Source: Bdellovibrionales bacterium
Lineage (GTDB): Bacteria; Bdellovibrionota; Bdellovibrionia; Bdellovibrionales; UBA1609
Assembly: GCA_016714165.1 (NCBI GenBank)
Contig: JADJNU010000006.1
Span: 1-41,363 of the forward strand
Length of the DNA: 41,363 nucleotides
Direction: 5' to 3'
Part shown: positions 17,605-25,923 of the stretch, one piece after another
Position numbering within the stretch: the first letter of the stretch is position 1
How the letters are laid out: each line of letters starts with the position of its first letter
Translations under genes and position numbers: made by a program
The notes under the pieces: model-generated
The model's database searches: none
What the model was told of the DNA's origin: nothing
The model's input: the letters and a program-made list of their open reading frames with translations, nothing else

Positions 17605-18003
17605 ATGGTTAGCAAATTAATTTTATTTTTGAGTTTGATCCTAGTTTTCGGTGCAGCAGCTGGAGCAGTGGAGTTGAAGGAACTGAATGTCGGGGATCGG
17701 GGAACATTAACGGGTTCAATAGAGAATGCGGAGGTTACCTGTATCGATAACCAAACGCGTGACTTGTCCAGCGTTTCAGCCACTCTCGCCCCCATGAATT
17801 CGGTAGGACTAGACGTAATAGGTGTGGATGAACTGACTGTCGCCTCCGTATACTGGCCTAGAGGCAATTTGAGCGATATTTTTGCCAAATACACAGTCAC
17901 GTTTAAAAGCGATGGACTCGACTTGGGAATGGGTGCGATTTGTGCAATAAAAGTTACTAAACCGGAAATTGGATTTAGAATAAGAGTTCGTTCTTCCAAA
18001 TGA
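17605..18003 (+). CDS. Small secreted protein, second gene of cassette B
   Basis: The product has 132 residues and a signal peptide (LILFLSLILVFGAAAGA). The mature part is closely similar to that encoded at 4865: ELKELNVGDRG, VTCID, SATLAPMNS, YWPRGNLSDIFAKY and MGAICAIKV, with both cysteines conserved. The ATG follows GGAGAAGTGAAGCG, the same leader as in cassette A. The stronger conservation of this second gene than of the first suggests tighter constraint. Secreted or periplasmic; function unknown. Confidence 0.8.
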   Translation: MVSKLILFLSLILVFGAAAGAVELKELNVGDRGTLTGSIENAEVTCIDNQTRDLSSVSATLAPMNSVGLDVIGVDELTVASVYWPRGNLSDIFAKYTVTFKSDGLDLGMGAICAIKVTKPEIGFRIRVRSSK

Positions 18004-18243
18004 GTTGGGACAGGGGAAATTAACTGATTGTTTTGTGACAAAAGGCAAACCAAGCAAAAAAATTGACCTTCGGTCGCGGGTTCAAATTGTTGATTCTCCT
18101 GAGCGCTAGTCTCACAAGGTCGACAATTAAAATCTTCCTGTTGCTTTATCAATTGAAATTGACCCACCGGCCGAGATATCGCTGTTTGAAGTGAGGCCTC
18201 GTCAAAGACAGTCAAAAGACCTCAAAAGGCATTCGTCCCCTCG

Positions 18244-18539
18244 TTATTTGAGACCAATCTTATACTTCTGATCCGCACGACGAGCAACTACGACAACATT
18301 TTAGAGTCGAGTCTGGCAGTTCCCAACAGCGCCATTCGCAAACGACCACCGGGTCACAAGATGGACGAACTTTTCATCGTTACCGAAGAAGATCGAAAGT
18401 GGAACCATTCCTTTCCTGACTTCATTTTTAAAACGAGAGAAAACGCGGTATGAAAACAAGGTCGAGAACTATCTCGGCATGATTCAGCTTGGTGCCATTG
18501 CCAAGAGAGGTTTCATGAGTGGGGACCAAGTTTCCTGAA
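18244..18539 (+). pseudogene. Decayed unidentified ORF upstream of aroA
   Basis: Two frames joined by one shift near 18450 read like one protein end: ILESSLAVPNSAIRKRPPGH, MDELFIVTEEDRKWNHSFPD and FIFKTRENA in the first, then YENKVENYLGMIQLGAIAKR and GFMSGDQVS to a TGA at 18537-18539. I do not recognise the family, and no start codon with a ribosome binding site was found. Its last bases are part of the segment duplicated at 15609. Confidence 0.35.
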
Positions 18540-18553
18540 TCTTGCTCTAGCGT

Positions 18554-18582
18554 TTGACGCGGATTCGCGAAATGCCTATTAT
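18554..18582 (+). promoter_or_regulatory. aroA operon promoter, sigma70 type
   Basis: TTGACG, a 17-bp spacer and TATTAT make a near-consensus promoter with an expected start near 18589. It excludes translation of aroA from the earlier ATGs at 18572 and 18581, which lie in the spacer and -10, and points to ATG 18614 or GTG 18620. The duplication at 15609 preserves both hexamers. Confidence 0.75.
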
Positions 18583-18613
18583 GAGCGCGAAGGACACAGA
18601 TACAACGGGAGAG

Positions 18614-19900
18614 ATGACAGTGGACAGACGCGTGGGCCCAGCAAGGAATTTTCGCGGATCTTTGAAATTGCCGGGAGATAAATCGATCTCCCACCGCAGT
18701 CTGATTTTTGGTGCGCTTAGCCAGGGGCGAACGGAGGTTCATCATATTTTAGAAAGTGCTGATGTACAATCCACAGCCCGCGTACTGGGACAGCTTGGAG
18801 TGCCCATCCGCAAAGAAGGGCATGTGACCATTATCGACGGAAGAGGCCCTGAAAGTTTTATAAGTCCCACGAAAATATTGGATTGTGGGAATTCAGGGAC
18901 AACCATGCGCTTGATGATGGGTGTCCTGTCCGCTGTCGATGGTTTACGGGTGAAGATGACAGGTGATGAGTCCCTGATAAAACGGCCGATGAGAAGGGTG
19001 GCAGATCCATTGAGAGAAATGGGCGCGCAGATCGAATTGACCGGCAAGGATTTCGCTCCTTTGGAAATCCAGGGTCGTCGTCTCCACGGAATCGACTATG
19101 AACTAAAGATCGCTAGCGCCCAAATCAAAACGGCGATTATTTTGGCTGGTTTGTTAGCAGACGGTGATACGCGGATTTGGGGCGAGATTCATAGTCGTGA
19201 TCACACAGAGCGGCTGTTGAAACATTTCGGAGTGCATATTGACTCTAACTCCGAGGAGGTGCGGGTCCGTGGTGGTCAACAATTTTCGGCTAATATTTTA
19301 CACGTGCCTGGCGATCCGTCCACCGCAGCATTTTGGCTGGCGGCCGCCGTGTTGGTTCCCCAGTCGGATTTGTGTCTGCGGGGCGTTTCACTCAATCCCA
19401 CACGCACGGGATTCATTGAGGTGTTACGGCGCATGGGTGCGACAATCCGTGTGGCCCTGACAGAGGAAGATCCAGAGCCTATGGGCGACATTCAGGCTTG
19501 CCATGGAAAACTGGTAGGTGTTGTGGTGGAGGAACACGAGATCCCATCGTTGATTGATGAGTTGCCCATCCTCGCAGTAATGGCCACACAATCACACGGA
19601 ACAACGAAGGTCACTGGCGCCGAGGAATTGCGTGTGAAAGAGACCGATCGGATAGAGGCCCTGGCCGCCAATCTTCGGGCGATGGGGGCCGTGATTGAGA
19701 CAACCAGGGACGGATTTGTGATTGAAGGCCCACAGAAGTTGATTGGCGCAGAAATCAATAGCTTTCACGATCACCGTATCGCGATGGCCTTCAGCGTGGC
19801 GGGATTGATCGCCGAAGGGGAGAGTCTGATCCGCGGATCTGATTGTGTCGGAATTTCTTACCCGGAATTTTATTCTACATTGCAAGACCTCACAAAATGA
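18614..19900 (+). CDS. aroA: 3-phosphoshikimate 1-carboxyvinyltransferase (EPSP synthase)
   Basis: It transfers the enolpyruvyl group of PEP to shikimate-3-phosphate, the sixth shikimate step, in the cytoplasm. Visible motifs are the N-terminal LKLPGDKSISHRS, the PEP-loop CGNSGTTMRLMMG, the RPMRRVADPL segment, ASAQIKTAIILAG and the RVKETDRIEAL signature with its Arg-Asp pair. The PGDKSISHR and RPMxRV forms resemble Firmicutes/class II-like enzymes. The glycine in GNSGT is retained where the CP4-type glyphosate-tolerant enzymes have alanine. ATG 18614 gives 428 residues, close to the usual 427-430, and lies downstream of the promoter; GTG 18620 is an alternative with better spacing from GGGAG. 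The stop overlaps the next start by 4 bp (ATGA). First gene of the operon. Confidence 0.95.
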   Translation: MTVDRRVGPARNFRGSLKLPGDKSISHRSLIFGALSQGRTEVHHILESADVQSTARVLGQLGVPIRKEGHVTIIDGRGPESFISPTKILDCGNSGTTMRLMMGVLSAVDGLRVKMTGDESLIKRPMRRVADPLREMGAQIELTGKDFAPLEIQGRRLHGIDYELKIASAQIKTAIILAGLLADGDTRIWGEIHSRDHTERLLKHFGVHIDSNSEEVRVRGGQQFSANILHVPGDPSTAAFWLAAAVLVPQSDLCLRGVSLNPTRTGFIEVLRRMGATIRVALTEEDPEPMGDIQACHGKLVGVVVEEHEIPSLIDELPILAVMATQSHGTTKVTGAEELRVKETDRIEALAANLRAMGAVIETTRDGFVIEGPQKLIGAEINSFHDHRIAMAFSVAGLIAEGESLIRGSDCVGISYPEFYSTLQDLTK

Positions 19901-21378
19901 ATTTACGTGCGGCTGTTATCGGACATCCCATTTCGCATTCGCTTTCTCCTCAGGTGTTTAGCTTTATTGGCGAAACTTTGGGGGGCAATCATCGATTGCA
20001 GTATGAGGCGCTGGATGTGGAATCACAGCAGCTTGAGAAATTCTGTCAGCAATTGCGCGAGCAGTCTGAGGGGGCGCAATGGTTGGGTCTTAATGTCACA
20101 ATTCCTCATAAAGAATCTATTTTGTGTCATCTCGATGAACTGGCCCCAGAAGTTCAGGCGCTTGGCGCGGCCAATGTTGTTCAGGTCATTGGCGAGCGGC
20201 TACATGGTTACAACACTGATGTAGCAGGCATAGAGGTCACTTTGGAAAAAGTTGGATTTGCCTGTTATGGGAAAACTATTTTGGTTATTGGGGCCGGTGG
20301 GGCCGCACGTGCGACCGTTTACGCTTGTGCGAAAGCTGGTGCGAAGAAGATTGTTGTGGTCAACCGTGGAGTGCAAAGGGCGCAGAAACTCCTTAATGAC
20401 CTGTCGGCTGTTTTCAAATCAACAGAATTTTCGTCGGTGGCAGCGGCCGGTTCGATCGATGCCATGGCTGATCTGGTGGTGCAGGCGACTCCCGTGGGAA
20501 TGGCCCGTTATGACGATCGTATGAACGGGGATCTAGCGAATTCTTTCCCGACCGGTAGTGGCACAGGATCTATCGATTTTCCAGAAATATTTCGTCACTG
20601 TTCTCAGCGCGCTTTGGCCTTGGACTTGATTTATCGGCCGCAGCAGACCTTGTTTTTGCAGGAGGCACAGCGTGCAAACTTGCGGGCCATTGGTGGCCTG
20701 ACCATGTTTGTTGGTCAAGCTTTGGCGACCTGGCAAATTTGGTTTGGTCCATTGTCGGCTAGGACCAGAGAAGTCTTGGGGAACGACTTGACTGCTCATT
20801 TGCGGGACATTTTACGATTTGAGAGTATCCAGCCCGTGCCGCGGGCCGATTTCCAGCGGCCGATTTTCTTGTGTGGATTTATGGGTGTCGGAAAGTCGGC
20901 GACGGGAAGAATCCTAAGCCAGAAATTGGCTTGCCCTTTTTTTGATTTAGACGCATTGATTGTCGAGTTGGCGGGAAAATCAATCCGACGAATCTTTTCT
21001 GAGGATGGTGAGGTCGAATTTCGTCGATGGGAAGGCGAGGCATTGCAGGATCTTTTACGCCGGATTTCGGTTGGCGGTGTTTGTGCGCTGGGAGGTGGTG
21101 CCTTGATCAGTCCAGAGAATCGCCGCCTCATAGTCCAAGCGGGTGATTTGTTTTATCTAAAGGCCAGCCCCGAAAGCCTGTTGGGGCGTCTTTCAGGCGA
21201 ATGGGAGGAACGTCCACTTTTAAAGACGAGCGGTGATCGAATCACCCACTTGCAAAATCTTTTGCGGACTCGTGAGCCCCAGTATGCTGAGGCATCTGCC
21301 CATATTCAAACTGACAATAAGTCACCGAGCGAAGTGGCTGACGAAATAATTGATATTTTGAGGGGTAAAGTTTCGTGA
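19897..21378 (+). CDS. Bifunctional shikimate dehydrogenase / shikimate kinase fusion (AroE-AroK)
   Basis: A single 493-residue chain carries two enzymes. Residues 1 to about 290 are shikimate dehydrogenase: GHPISHSLSP for substrate binding, NVTIPHK (K72) and YNTDVAG (D108) as the catalytic pair, GAGGAARA (132-139) and VVNR for NADPH. Residues about 320-493 are shikimate kinase: Walker A GFMGVGKSATG, FDLDALI, FRRWEGEAL, GGGAL, the lid ERPLL and REPQYAEAS. The two halves perform steps 4 and 5 (dehydroshikimate to shikimate to shikimate-3-phosphate) and are joined by a roughly 30-residue linker. The order in the chain follows the order of the pathway. ATG 19897 overlaps the aroA stop, and the gene's own stop overlaps the aroB start (GTGA), so translation is probably coupled. 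All key residues of both domains are present. Confidence 0.95.
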   Translation: MNLRAAVIGHPISHSLSPQVFSFIGETLGGNHRLQYEALDVESQQLEKFCQQLREQSEGAQWLGLNVTIPHKESILCHLDELAPEVQALGAANVVQVIGERLHGYNTDVAGIEVTLEKVGFACYGKTILVIGAGGAARATVYACAKAGAKKIVVVNRGVQRAQKLLNDLSAVFKSTEFSSVAAAGSIDAMADLVVQATPVGMARYDDRMNGDLANSFPTGSGTGSIDFPEIFRHCSQRALALDLIYRPQQTLFLQEAQRANLRAIGGLTMFVGQALATWQIWFGPLSARTREVLGNDLTAHLRDILRFESIQPVPRADFQRPIFLCGFMGVGKSATGRILSQKLACPFFDLDALIVELAGKSIRRIFSEDGEVEFRRWEGEALQDLLRRISVGGVCALGGGALISPENRRLIVQAGDLFYLKASPESLLGRLSGEWEERPLLKTSGDRITHLQNLLRTREPQYAEASAHIQTDNKSPSEVADEIIDILRGKVS

Positions 21379-22529
21379 AGTTGAAATCCAATGGCAAAAA
21401 GGAATTCCGAACCCAAGTTAAACTCGGGGCCCGTTCCTACAGTGTTTTTGTGGGCCCAGGAGTGACGAATCGGCTGGATCAAGTGCTTCGTCAGTTGCGG
21501 AGTCCAGCTGGCTGTATCTATTCCCAACGAGGGATATTGCTCGCTGATGAGAGATTAACGCGTCCAGCGCAAAAGGTGCTGGCGGTTTTGCGGAAATCAG
21601 GTTGGCAGATGGACGTAATCAAAGTGGCAGCCGGTGAATCCCTAAAGGATTTTCAGAGCATTTTGCCTCTTTATGGTGAACTTTTAAAATTGGGCATTGA
21701 TCGTTCCTCCACGGTTTTTGTTCTGGGTGGAGGGACTCTTGGTGATGCCGGAGGCTTTCTCGCTTCCACCTACCTCCGCGGTCTGAGATGGGTGGGGATT
21801 CCCACGACTCTACTGGCGCAGGTTGACAGTTCAATTGGCGGTAAGACAGCGGTCAATCATTCTCTGGGGAAAAATTTGATAGGAACATTTCATCAGCCCG
21901 CGCTGGTCGTTTGTGACACAAATTTTTTGAAAACATTGTCCCTTCGTGAAATTATTTCTGGCCTCGGTGAAGTTATCAAGTACGCGCTCACCTATGACAA
22001 AGAGCTTTTTGTGTATCTGAACAAGCAATGGCGAGCGGTTTTGGATTCGGATTCTAAAGTGCTAAGCAAATTGGTGCATGAGTCCCTGTCTTGGAAGGCT
22101 AAGGTCGTGGCCGCCGACGAGTGGGATCGCAAGGGTCGGCGCGAGATTTTAAATTTTGGCCACACATTTGGGCACGCGCTCGAGGCCGTGACAAATTACG
22201 AAGTGTTTCAACACGGCGAAGCGGTTATCTGGGGTATGCGTTTTGCTACTTGTTTGTCAGAGACAAGGGGTCACTTATCTCTGAAACAGGCAAAAAAAAT
22301 AAGGGCATTTTTAAATATGATCGAGGTACCGTCATTGCCGAAGCACATTGGATTTGACGAGCTCACACAGGCGATGGCCAAAGACAAGAAAAAGCAAGAG
22401 GGCCGCATTCGTTTTGTCTTGCTTAAAAGGTTGGGACGAGCAGTTTTGGACGTGAACGTGACTGGGGATGATCTCAAGGCCGCTTACAAAAGACTGTTAA
22501 CGGGAGGTCATCATGCGGAAGAAAGTTGA
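21375..22529 (+). CDS. aroB: 3-dehydroquinate synthase
   Basis: It converts DAHP to 3-dehydroquinate using NAD and a metal ion, the second pathway step. The NAD-binding GGGTLGDAGGF, PTTLLAQVDSSIGGKTAVN, the metal-ligand segment GLGEVIKYAL and the histidines in LNFGHTFGHALE and HGEAV are all present. The 384 residues are slightly longer than the usual ~360, with a short basic N-terminus (MKLKSNGKKEF). The GTG start overlaps the previous stop. The frame is intact through an A8 run near 22292. The gene overlaps aroQ by 17 bp. Confidence 0.95.
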   Translation: MKLKSNGKKEFRTQVKLGARSYSVFVGPGVTNRLDQVLRQLRSPAGCIYSQRGILLADERLTRPAQKVLAVLRKSGWQMDVIKVAAGESLKDFQSILPLYGELLKLGIDRSSTVFVLGGGTLGDAGGFLASTYLRGLRWVGIPTTLLAQVDSSIGGKTAVNHSLGKNLIGTFHQPALVVCDTNFLKTLSLREIISGLGEVIKYALTYDKELFVYLNKQWRAVLDSDSKVLSKLVHESLSWKAKVVAADEWDRKGRREILNFGHTFGHALEAVTNYEVFQHGEAVIWGMRFATCLSETRGHLSLKQAKKIRAFLNMIEVPSLPKHIGFDELTQAMAKDKKKQEGRIRFVLLKRLGRAVLDVNVTGDDLKAAYKRLLTGGHHAEES

Positions 22530-23010
22530 GGGGCAAAAAGTTGAGGAGAATATTGTTGTTATTCATGGCCCGAATCTCAACCTGTTGGGTCAACGTGAGC
22601 CGCACGTTTACGGTCAGATGACCCTTGCTGAATTGAACAAAGGATTAAGAGCGGACGCTCGATTGAGTCGGTATAAATTGCGGGTGTTTCAATCTAATCA
22701 TGAAGGAAAATTAATTGATTTTATCCACGCGCAACGCAAGTGGGCTGACGCAATTGTGATCAATCCAGGAGCTTTCACCCATTATTCCTATGCGATTCGA
22801 GACGCCTTGGCAGCTGTGGATTTACCAGCTTATGAGGTTCACTTGACTGACATACACAAAAGAGAAATGTTTCGCAGAAATTCGGTTATTCGTGATGTGT
22901 GTGTGAAGCAGATTTCTGGATTTGGCAGCAAGTCTTACGAGAAAGCGATCCACCACTTTCTGGCTCGCTCAAGAACATCTCGATCAAGACTTTCTCGTAG
23001 GCTAAGGTGA
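22513..23010 (+). CDS. aroQ: Type II 3-dehydroquinate dehydratase with basic C-terminal tail
   Basis: It dehydrates 3-dehydroquinate to 3-dehydroshikimate, the third step, as a dodecamer in characterised enzymes of this class. Motifs: IHGPNLNLLGQREPHVYG with the catalytic tyrosine, QSNHEGKLIDFI, NPGAFTHYSYAIRDAL and EVHLTDIHKRE with the catalytic histidine. The core is typical. Beyond GFGSKSYEKAIHHFL the 165-residue chain ends in an unusual Arg/Ser-rich tail (ARSRTSRSRLSRRLR) that usual ~145-150-residue enzymes lack. ATG 22513 follows GGGAGGT and starts inside aroB, suggesting coupling. Confidence 0.93.
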   Translation: MRKKVEGQKVEENIVVIHGPNLNLLGQREPHVYGQMTLAELNKGLRADARLSRYKLRVFQSNHEGKLIDFIHAQRKWADAIVINPGAFTHYSYAIRDALAAVDLPAYEVHLTDIHKREMFRRNSVIRDVCVKQISGFGSKSYEKAIHHFLARSRTSRSRLSRRLR

Positions 23011-23060
23011 GAACGGATTAGAATAGCCAGTAGAGAAGAGGAAACGAAAGGTAAACTTTT

Positions 23061-24140
23061 ATGCGCGGTAATACATTTGGCCAAATATTTCGTATCATGA
23101 CCTTTGGCGAATCCCATGGTCCCATGATTGGTGTGGTGGTTGACGGATGTCCAGCTGGCTTGAAAATCGACCACAACTTTATTCAGGCACAGTTGGATCG
23201 TCGCCGACCCGGACAGTCGCATTTGACCACTCAACGCAAAGAGAGTGATCAGGCGAGAATTGTCTCCGGCGTTCTCAATGATGTCAGCCTCGGCACACCC
23301 TTGGCGGCTTTGATTCCCAATGAGGACAGTCGCGCGCACGATTATGACCATGTTGCCAATTCATATCGTCCATCGCATGCTGATTATACCTACGATGCCA
23401 AATTTGGTTTGCGCGACCATCGGGGCGGTGGGCGTTCCAGCGCTCGGGAGACGGCAGCGCGGGTTTTTGCTGGAGCCTTGGCGCAGCTCCTTTTGCGCCA
23501 GCATAACATCGAAGTGGCAGCCTATGTTTCTCAGGTAGGAGAGGTGTGTTTGGACAAAACCTACTTGAATTTGGATCTGTCGCGAAGGGATGAAAATCCT
23601 GTACGTTGTCCAGATTCAGCTACAGCCGAGAGAATGATTCGTGCTATAGAGGATGTCCGCAAAGAAGGAGATACCTTGGGAGGAGTCGTGACAGGCCTTG
23701 TGCGTGGCTGTCCAGCTGGACTGGGCGAGCCAGTTTTTGATCGCTTAAATGCCGATTTGGCTAAGGCGATGTTAAGTATCAATGCGGCGAAGGGATTTGA
23801 AATTGGCTCTGGCTTTGCGGGCGTAATTCGGAAGGGCTCAGAACATAACGATCCGTTTGAGGCCGTCAACGGTCAAGTTCGGACACGCACGAATAACTCT
23901 GGAGGAATTCAGGGTGGAATTTCGAACGGTATGGATATTTATTTTCGTGTCGGATTTAAACCCGTGGCGACGATTATGAAAAAGCAAACCAGCATCGATA
24001 AGAGTGGTAAAAGCCTGGAGTTGGCTGGGCGCGGTCGCCATGATCCCTGTGTGGTTCCGCGAGCGGTAGTTATTGTTGAAGCCATGGCGGCCTTGACTGT
24101 GGCAGATCATTTGTTGCGACAAAGGTCGGCGAGAATATAA
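23061..24140 (+). CDS. aroC: Chorismate synthase
   Basis: It makes chorismate from EPSP, needing reduced FMN, the last common step. Family signatures are clear: NTFGQIFRIMTFGESHG at the start, RRRPGQS, then YRPSHADYTYDAKFG, the FMN-binding RGGGRSSARETAARV and the C-terminal RHDPCVVPRA. The length (359) is normal. The PSHADYTYD and RDHRGGGRSSARET forms look close to Bacteroidota enzymes as I remember them. Gaps of 50 bp before and 41 bp after are the largest in the operon but contain no terminator-like hairpin. Confidence 0.95.
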   Translation: MRGNTFGQIFRIMTFGESHGPMIGVVVDGCPAGLKIDHNFIQAQLDRRRPGQSHLTTQRKESDQARIVSGVLNDVSLGTPLAALIPNEDSRAHDYDHVANSYRPSHADYTYDAKFGLRDHRGGGRSSARETAARVFAGALAQLLLRQHNIEVAAYVSQVGEVCLDKTYLNLDLSRRDENPVRCPDSATAERMIRAIEDVRKEGDTLGGVVTGLVRGCPAGLGEPVFDRLNADLAKAMLSINAAKGFEIGSGFAGVIRKGSEHNDPFEAVNGQVRTRTNNSGGIQGGISNGMDIYFRVGFKPVATIMKKQTSIDKSGKSLELAGRGRHDPCVVPRAVVIVEAMAALTVADHLLRQRSARI

Positions 24141-24181
24141 TGGAGGAGAGTTGGCTGAGGATATGCGATTGAGGCGAGAAA

Positions 24182-25048
24182 GTGAAAATTGAAAAAAAGC
24201 CAAAAATTGGGATCCAGGGCATTCGCGCTGCCTTTCACGATGCAGCGGCCCGTGAGTATTTCTCGCATCTTCCCATCGAATTAGTTGAATGTTCTTCATT
24301 TAGGCGTTTGGCCGAGGCTTTGCAGGGGAGTGAAACCGATTTTAACGTGATGGCAATAGAGAATTCCTTGGCCGGAAGCATTTTGCCGAACTATCAGTTA
24401 CTTGAAAAGTTTCGATCACAAATCGTCGGTGAGGTTTACTTGCGCATTGAACTGAATTTAATGGCATTGCCAGGTCAGACAATCGAAGATGTATTTGTTG
24501 TCCAGTCGCATCCCATGGCGCTTTTGCAATGCGAGGATTTTCTTGCTAACTATCCTCACCTGCAGGTCTTGGAAGGTCCTGATACAGCTGAAAGTGCAAG
24601 GCGAATTGCCGTTGATCAGATGCCCGGACACGCGGCGATTGCCGGCAAAGGCGCAGCCGAAGTCTACGGTTTAGAGATAATAAAAGCGGGAATTGAAACG
24701 AATAAATTGAATTACACTCGCTTTTTAGTCTTAGCCAATAAGAGAGAGGATTTGCGTGACTGGGGTCTGCCAGTTGTTAACTCTGATAAAGCCTCTCTGC
24801 GCTTCGAAATCGCACACGAGCCAGGTAGTCTGCTAAAAGTTTTAAAAATCTTTGAAATGCGCAATCTGAATATGACAAAGCTGCAATCGGTGCCCGTATT
24901 GGGCCGACCTTATGAATATTCCTTTCATGTGGACCTTGAGTTTCTGGATATAGTTGATTATCAGTTGGCTTTGAATGAGTTAAAAGCCAACACCATTAAT
25001 TTGATTCAATTTGGCGATTACAAACGAAGTGAGAGACCTTGGCTATGA
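24182..25048 (+). CDS. pheA: Prephenate dehydratase with ACT domain
   Basis: It converts prephenate to phenylpyruvate on the phenylalanine branch. The catalytic domain (about 1-190) shows IQGIRAAFH, AIENSLAGSILPNY, LNLMALPGQ, SHPMALLQC and the catalytic YTRF (T179, R180, F181). An ACT regulatory domain follows from about residue 203 (ASLRFEIAHEPGSLLKVL). The usual phenylalanine-sensing ESRP motif reads QSVP, and the whole protein resembles Bacteroidota PheA (IQG-SFH, KIQSLP forms) more than the proteobacterial P-protein. There is no fused chorismate mutase; that activity is encoded two genes downstream. The start is GTG. It overlaps tyrA by 4 bp (ATGA). Confidence 0.93.
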   Translation: MKIEKKPKIGIQGIRAAFHDAAAREYFSHLPIELVECSSFRRLAEALQGSETDFNVMAIENSLAGSILPNYQLLEKFRSQIVGEVYLRIELNLMALPGQTIEDVFVVQSHPMALLQCEDFLANYPHLQVLEGPDTAESARRIAVDQMPGHAAIAGKGAAEVYGLEIIKAGIETNKLNYTRFLVLANKREDLRDWGLPVVNSDKASLRFEIAHEPGSLLKVLKIFEMRNLNMTKLQSVPVLGRPYEYSFHVDLEFLDIVDYQLALNELKANTINLIQFGDYKRSERPWL

Positions 25049-25923
25049 ACCTTACCGTGATTGGTTTAGGATTAATCGGAGGATCGCTGGCTCTTGATCT
25101 TAGGGCAAAAGGCTTGGCAGCAAGTGTTGTTGGCGTTGATGTAAATCTTGAGCATTGTCGATTGGCACTGAACCGCGGTATCGTCGACAGAATTGCGCCA
25201 CTAGAGGAAGCCTTGAGGGGCTCCGATATGGTGGTGTTGGCGATTCCAGTCGATAAGATCATTTCACTTTTACCAGATGTTTTAGACAGGGTAAGTGCTG
25301 AGACCACCGTCTCTGACATGGGCTCGACCAAGAAGGCAATTTGCGGACTTGTGGCGGGGCATTCAAAAAGATCTCAATTTGTAGCCGCTCACCCCATGGC
25401 CGGCACGGAACATTCTGGGCCTGCGGCTGCGCTGCGTGGCTTGTTTGCGAATCGTTCTGCCGTGATTTGTGAAGCGGAGCAATCCGCGTCATGCCATTTG
25501 CGTCGAGTTGACGAGATGTTTGAAGTCTTGCAGATGAAGAGGGTCTACATGTCGGCGGATGAGCATGATTTGCACACGGCATTTATCTCTCACCTATCCC
25601 ACGCGATTTCATTTGTTTTGGCAAACACGGTGCTCAATAAGGAAAATAGCGTCAGCACTATCTTTGATCTGGCTAGCGGAGGATTTGAATCCACCTCACG
25701 CCTGGCAAAAAGCTCGTCGGCCATGTGGCTGCCAATTTTTGAACAGAACCGCGAACACGTGCTTTCGGCGCTGGAGGCTTATATGGAAAATTTGAGAATA
25801 TTTCAGCAGTCGCTGTTGAATAAGAGCTTTGATGAAACAAAGGCCTTAATGGAAAATGCGAATGGCATACGCCGAGTTTTACAGAATATTCGGCAGGCCA
25901 GTCGTGGTGTGGTCCATGAGTAA
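25045..25923 (+). CDS. tyrA: Prephenate dehydrogenase
   Basis: It oxidatively decarboxylates prephenate to 4-hydroxyphenylpyruvate, the tyrosine branch. The N-terminal NAD(P) fold shows VIGLGLIGGS (G7, G9, G12). DMGSTK, the substrate segment AHPMAGTEHSG with its catalytic histidine, and HDLHTAFISHLSHAISF are present. The helical C-terminal domain ends near IRQASRGVVHE with no ACT domain. The 292-residue length and motif forms again resemble the Bacteroidota type. ATG 25045 overlaps the pheA stop; the apparent TTG start 6 bp earlier is unnecessary. The last 8 bp overlap the next gene. Confidence 0.93.
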   Translation: MNLTVIGLGLIGGSLALDLRAKGLAASVVGVDVNLEHCRLALNRGIVDRIAPLEEALRGSDMVVLAIPVDKIISLLPDVLDRVSAETTVSDMGSTKKAICGLVAGHSKRSQFVAAHPMAGTEHSGPAAALRGLFANRSAVICEAEQSASCHLRRVDEMFEVLQMKRVYMSADEHDLHTAFISHLSHAISFVLANTVLNKENSVSTIFDLASGGFESTSRLAKSSSAMWLPIFEQNREHVLSALEAYMENLRIFQQSLLNKSFDETKALMENANGIRRVLQNIRQASRGVVHE

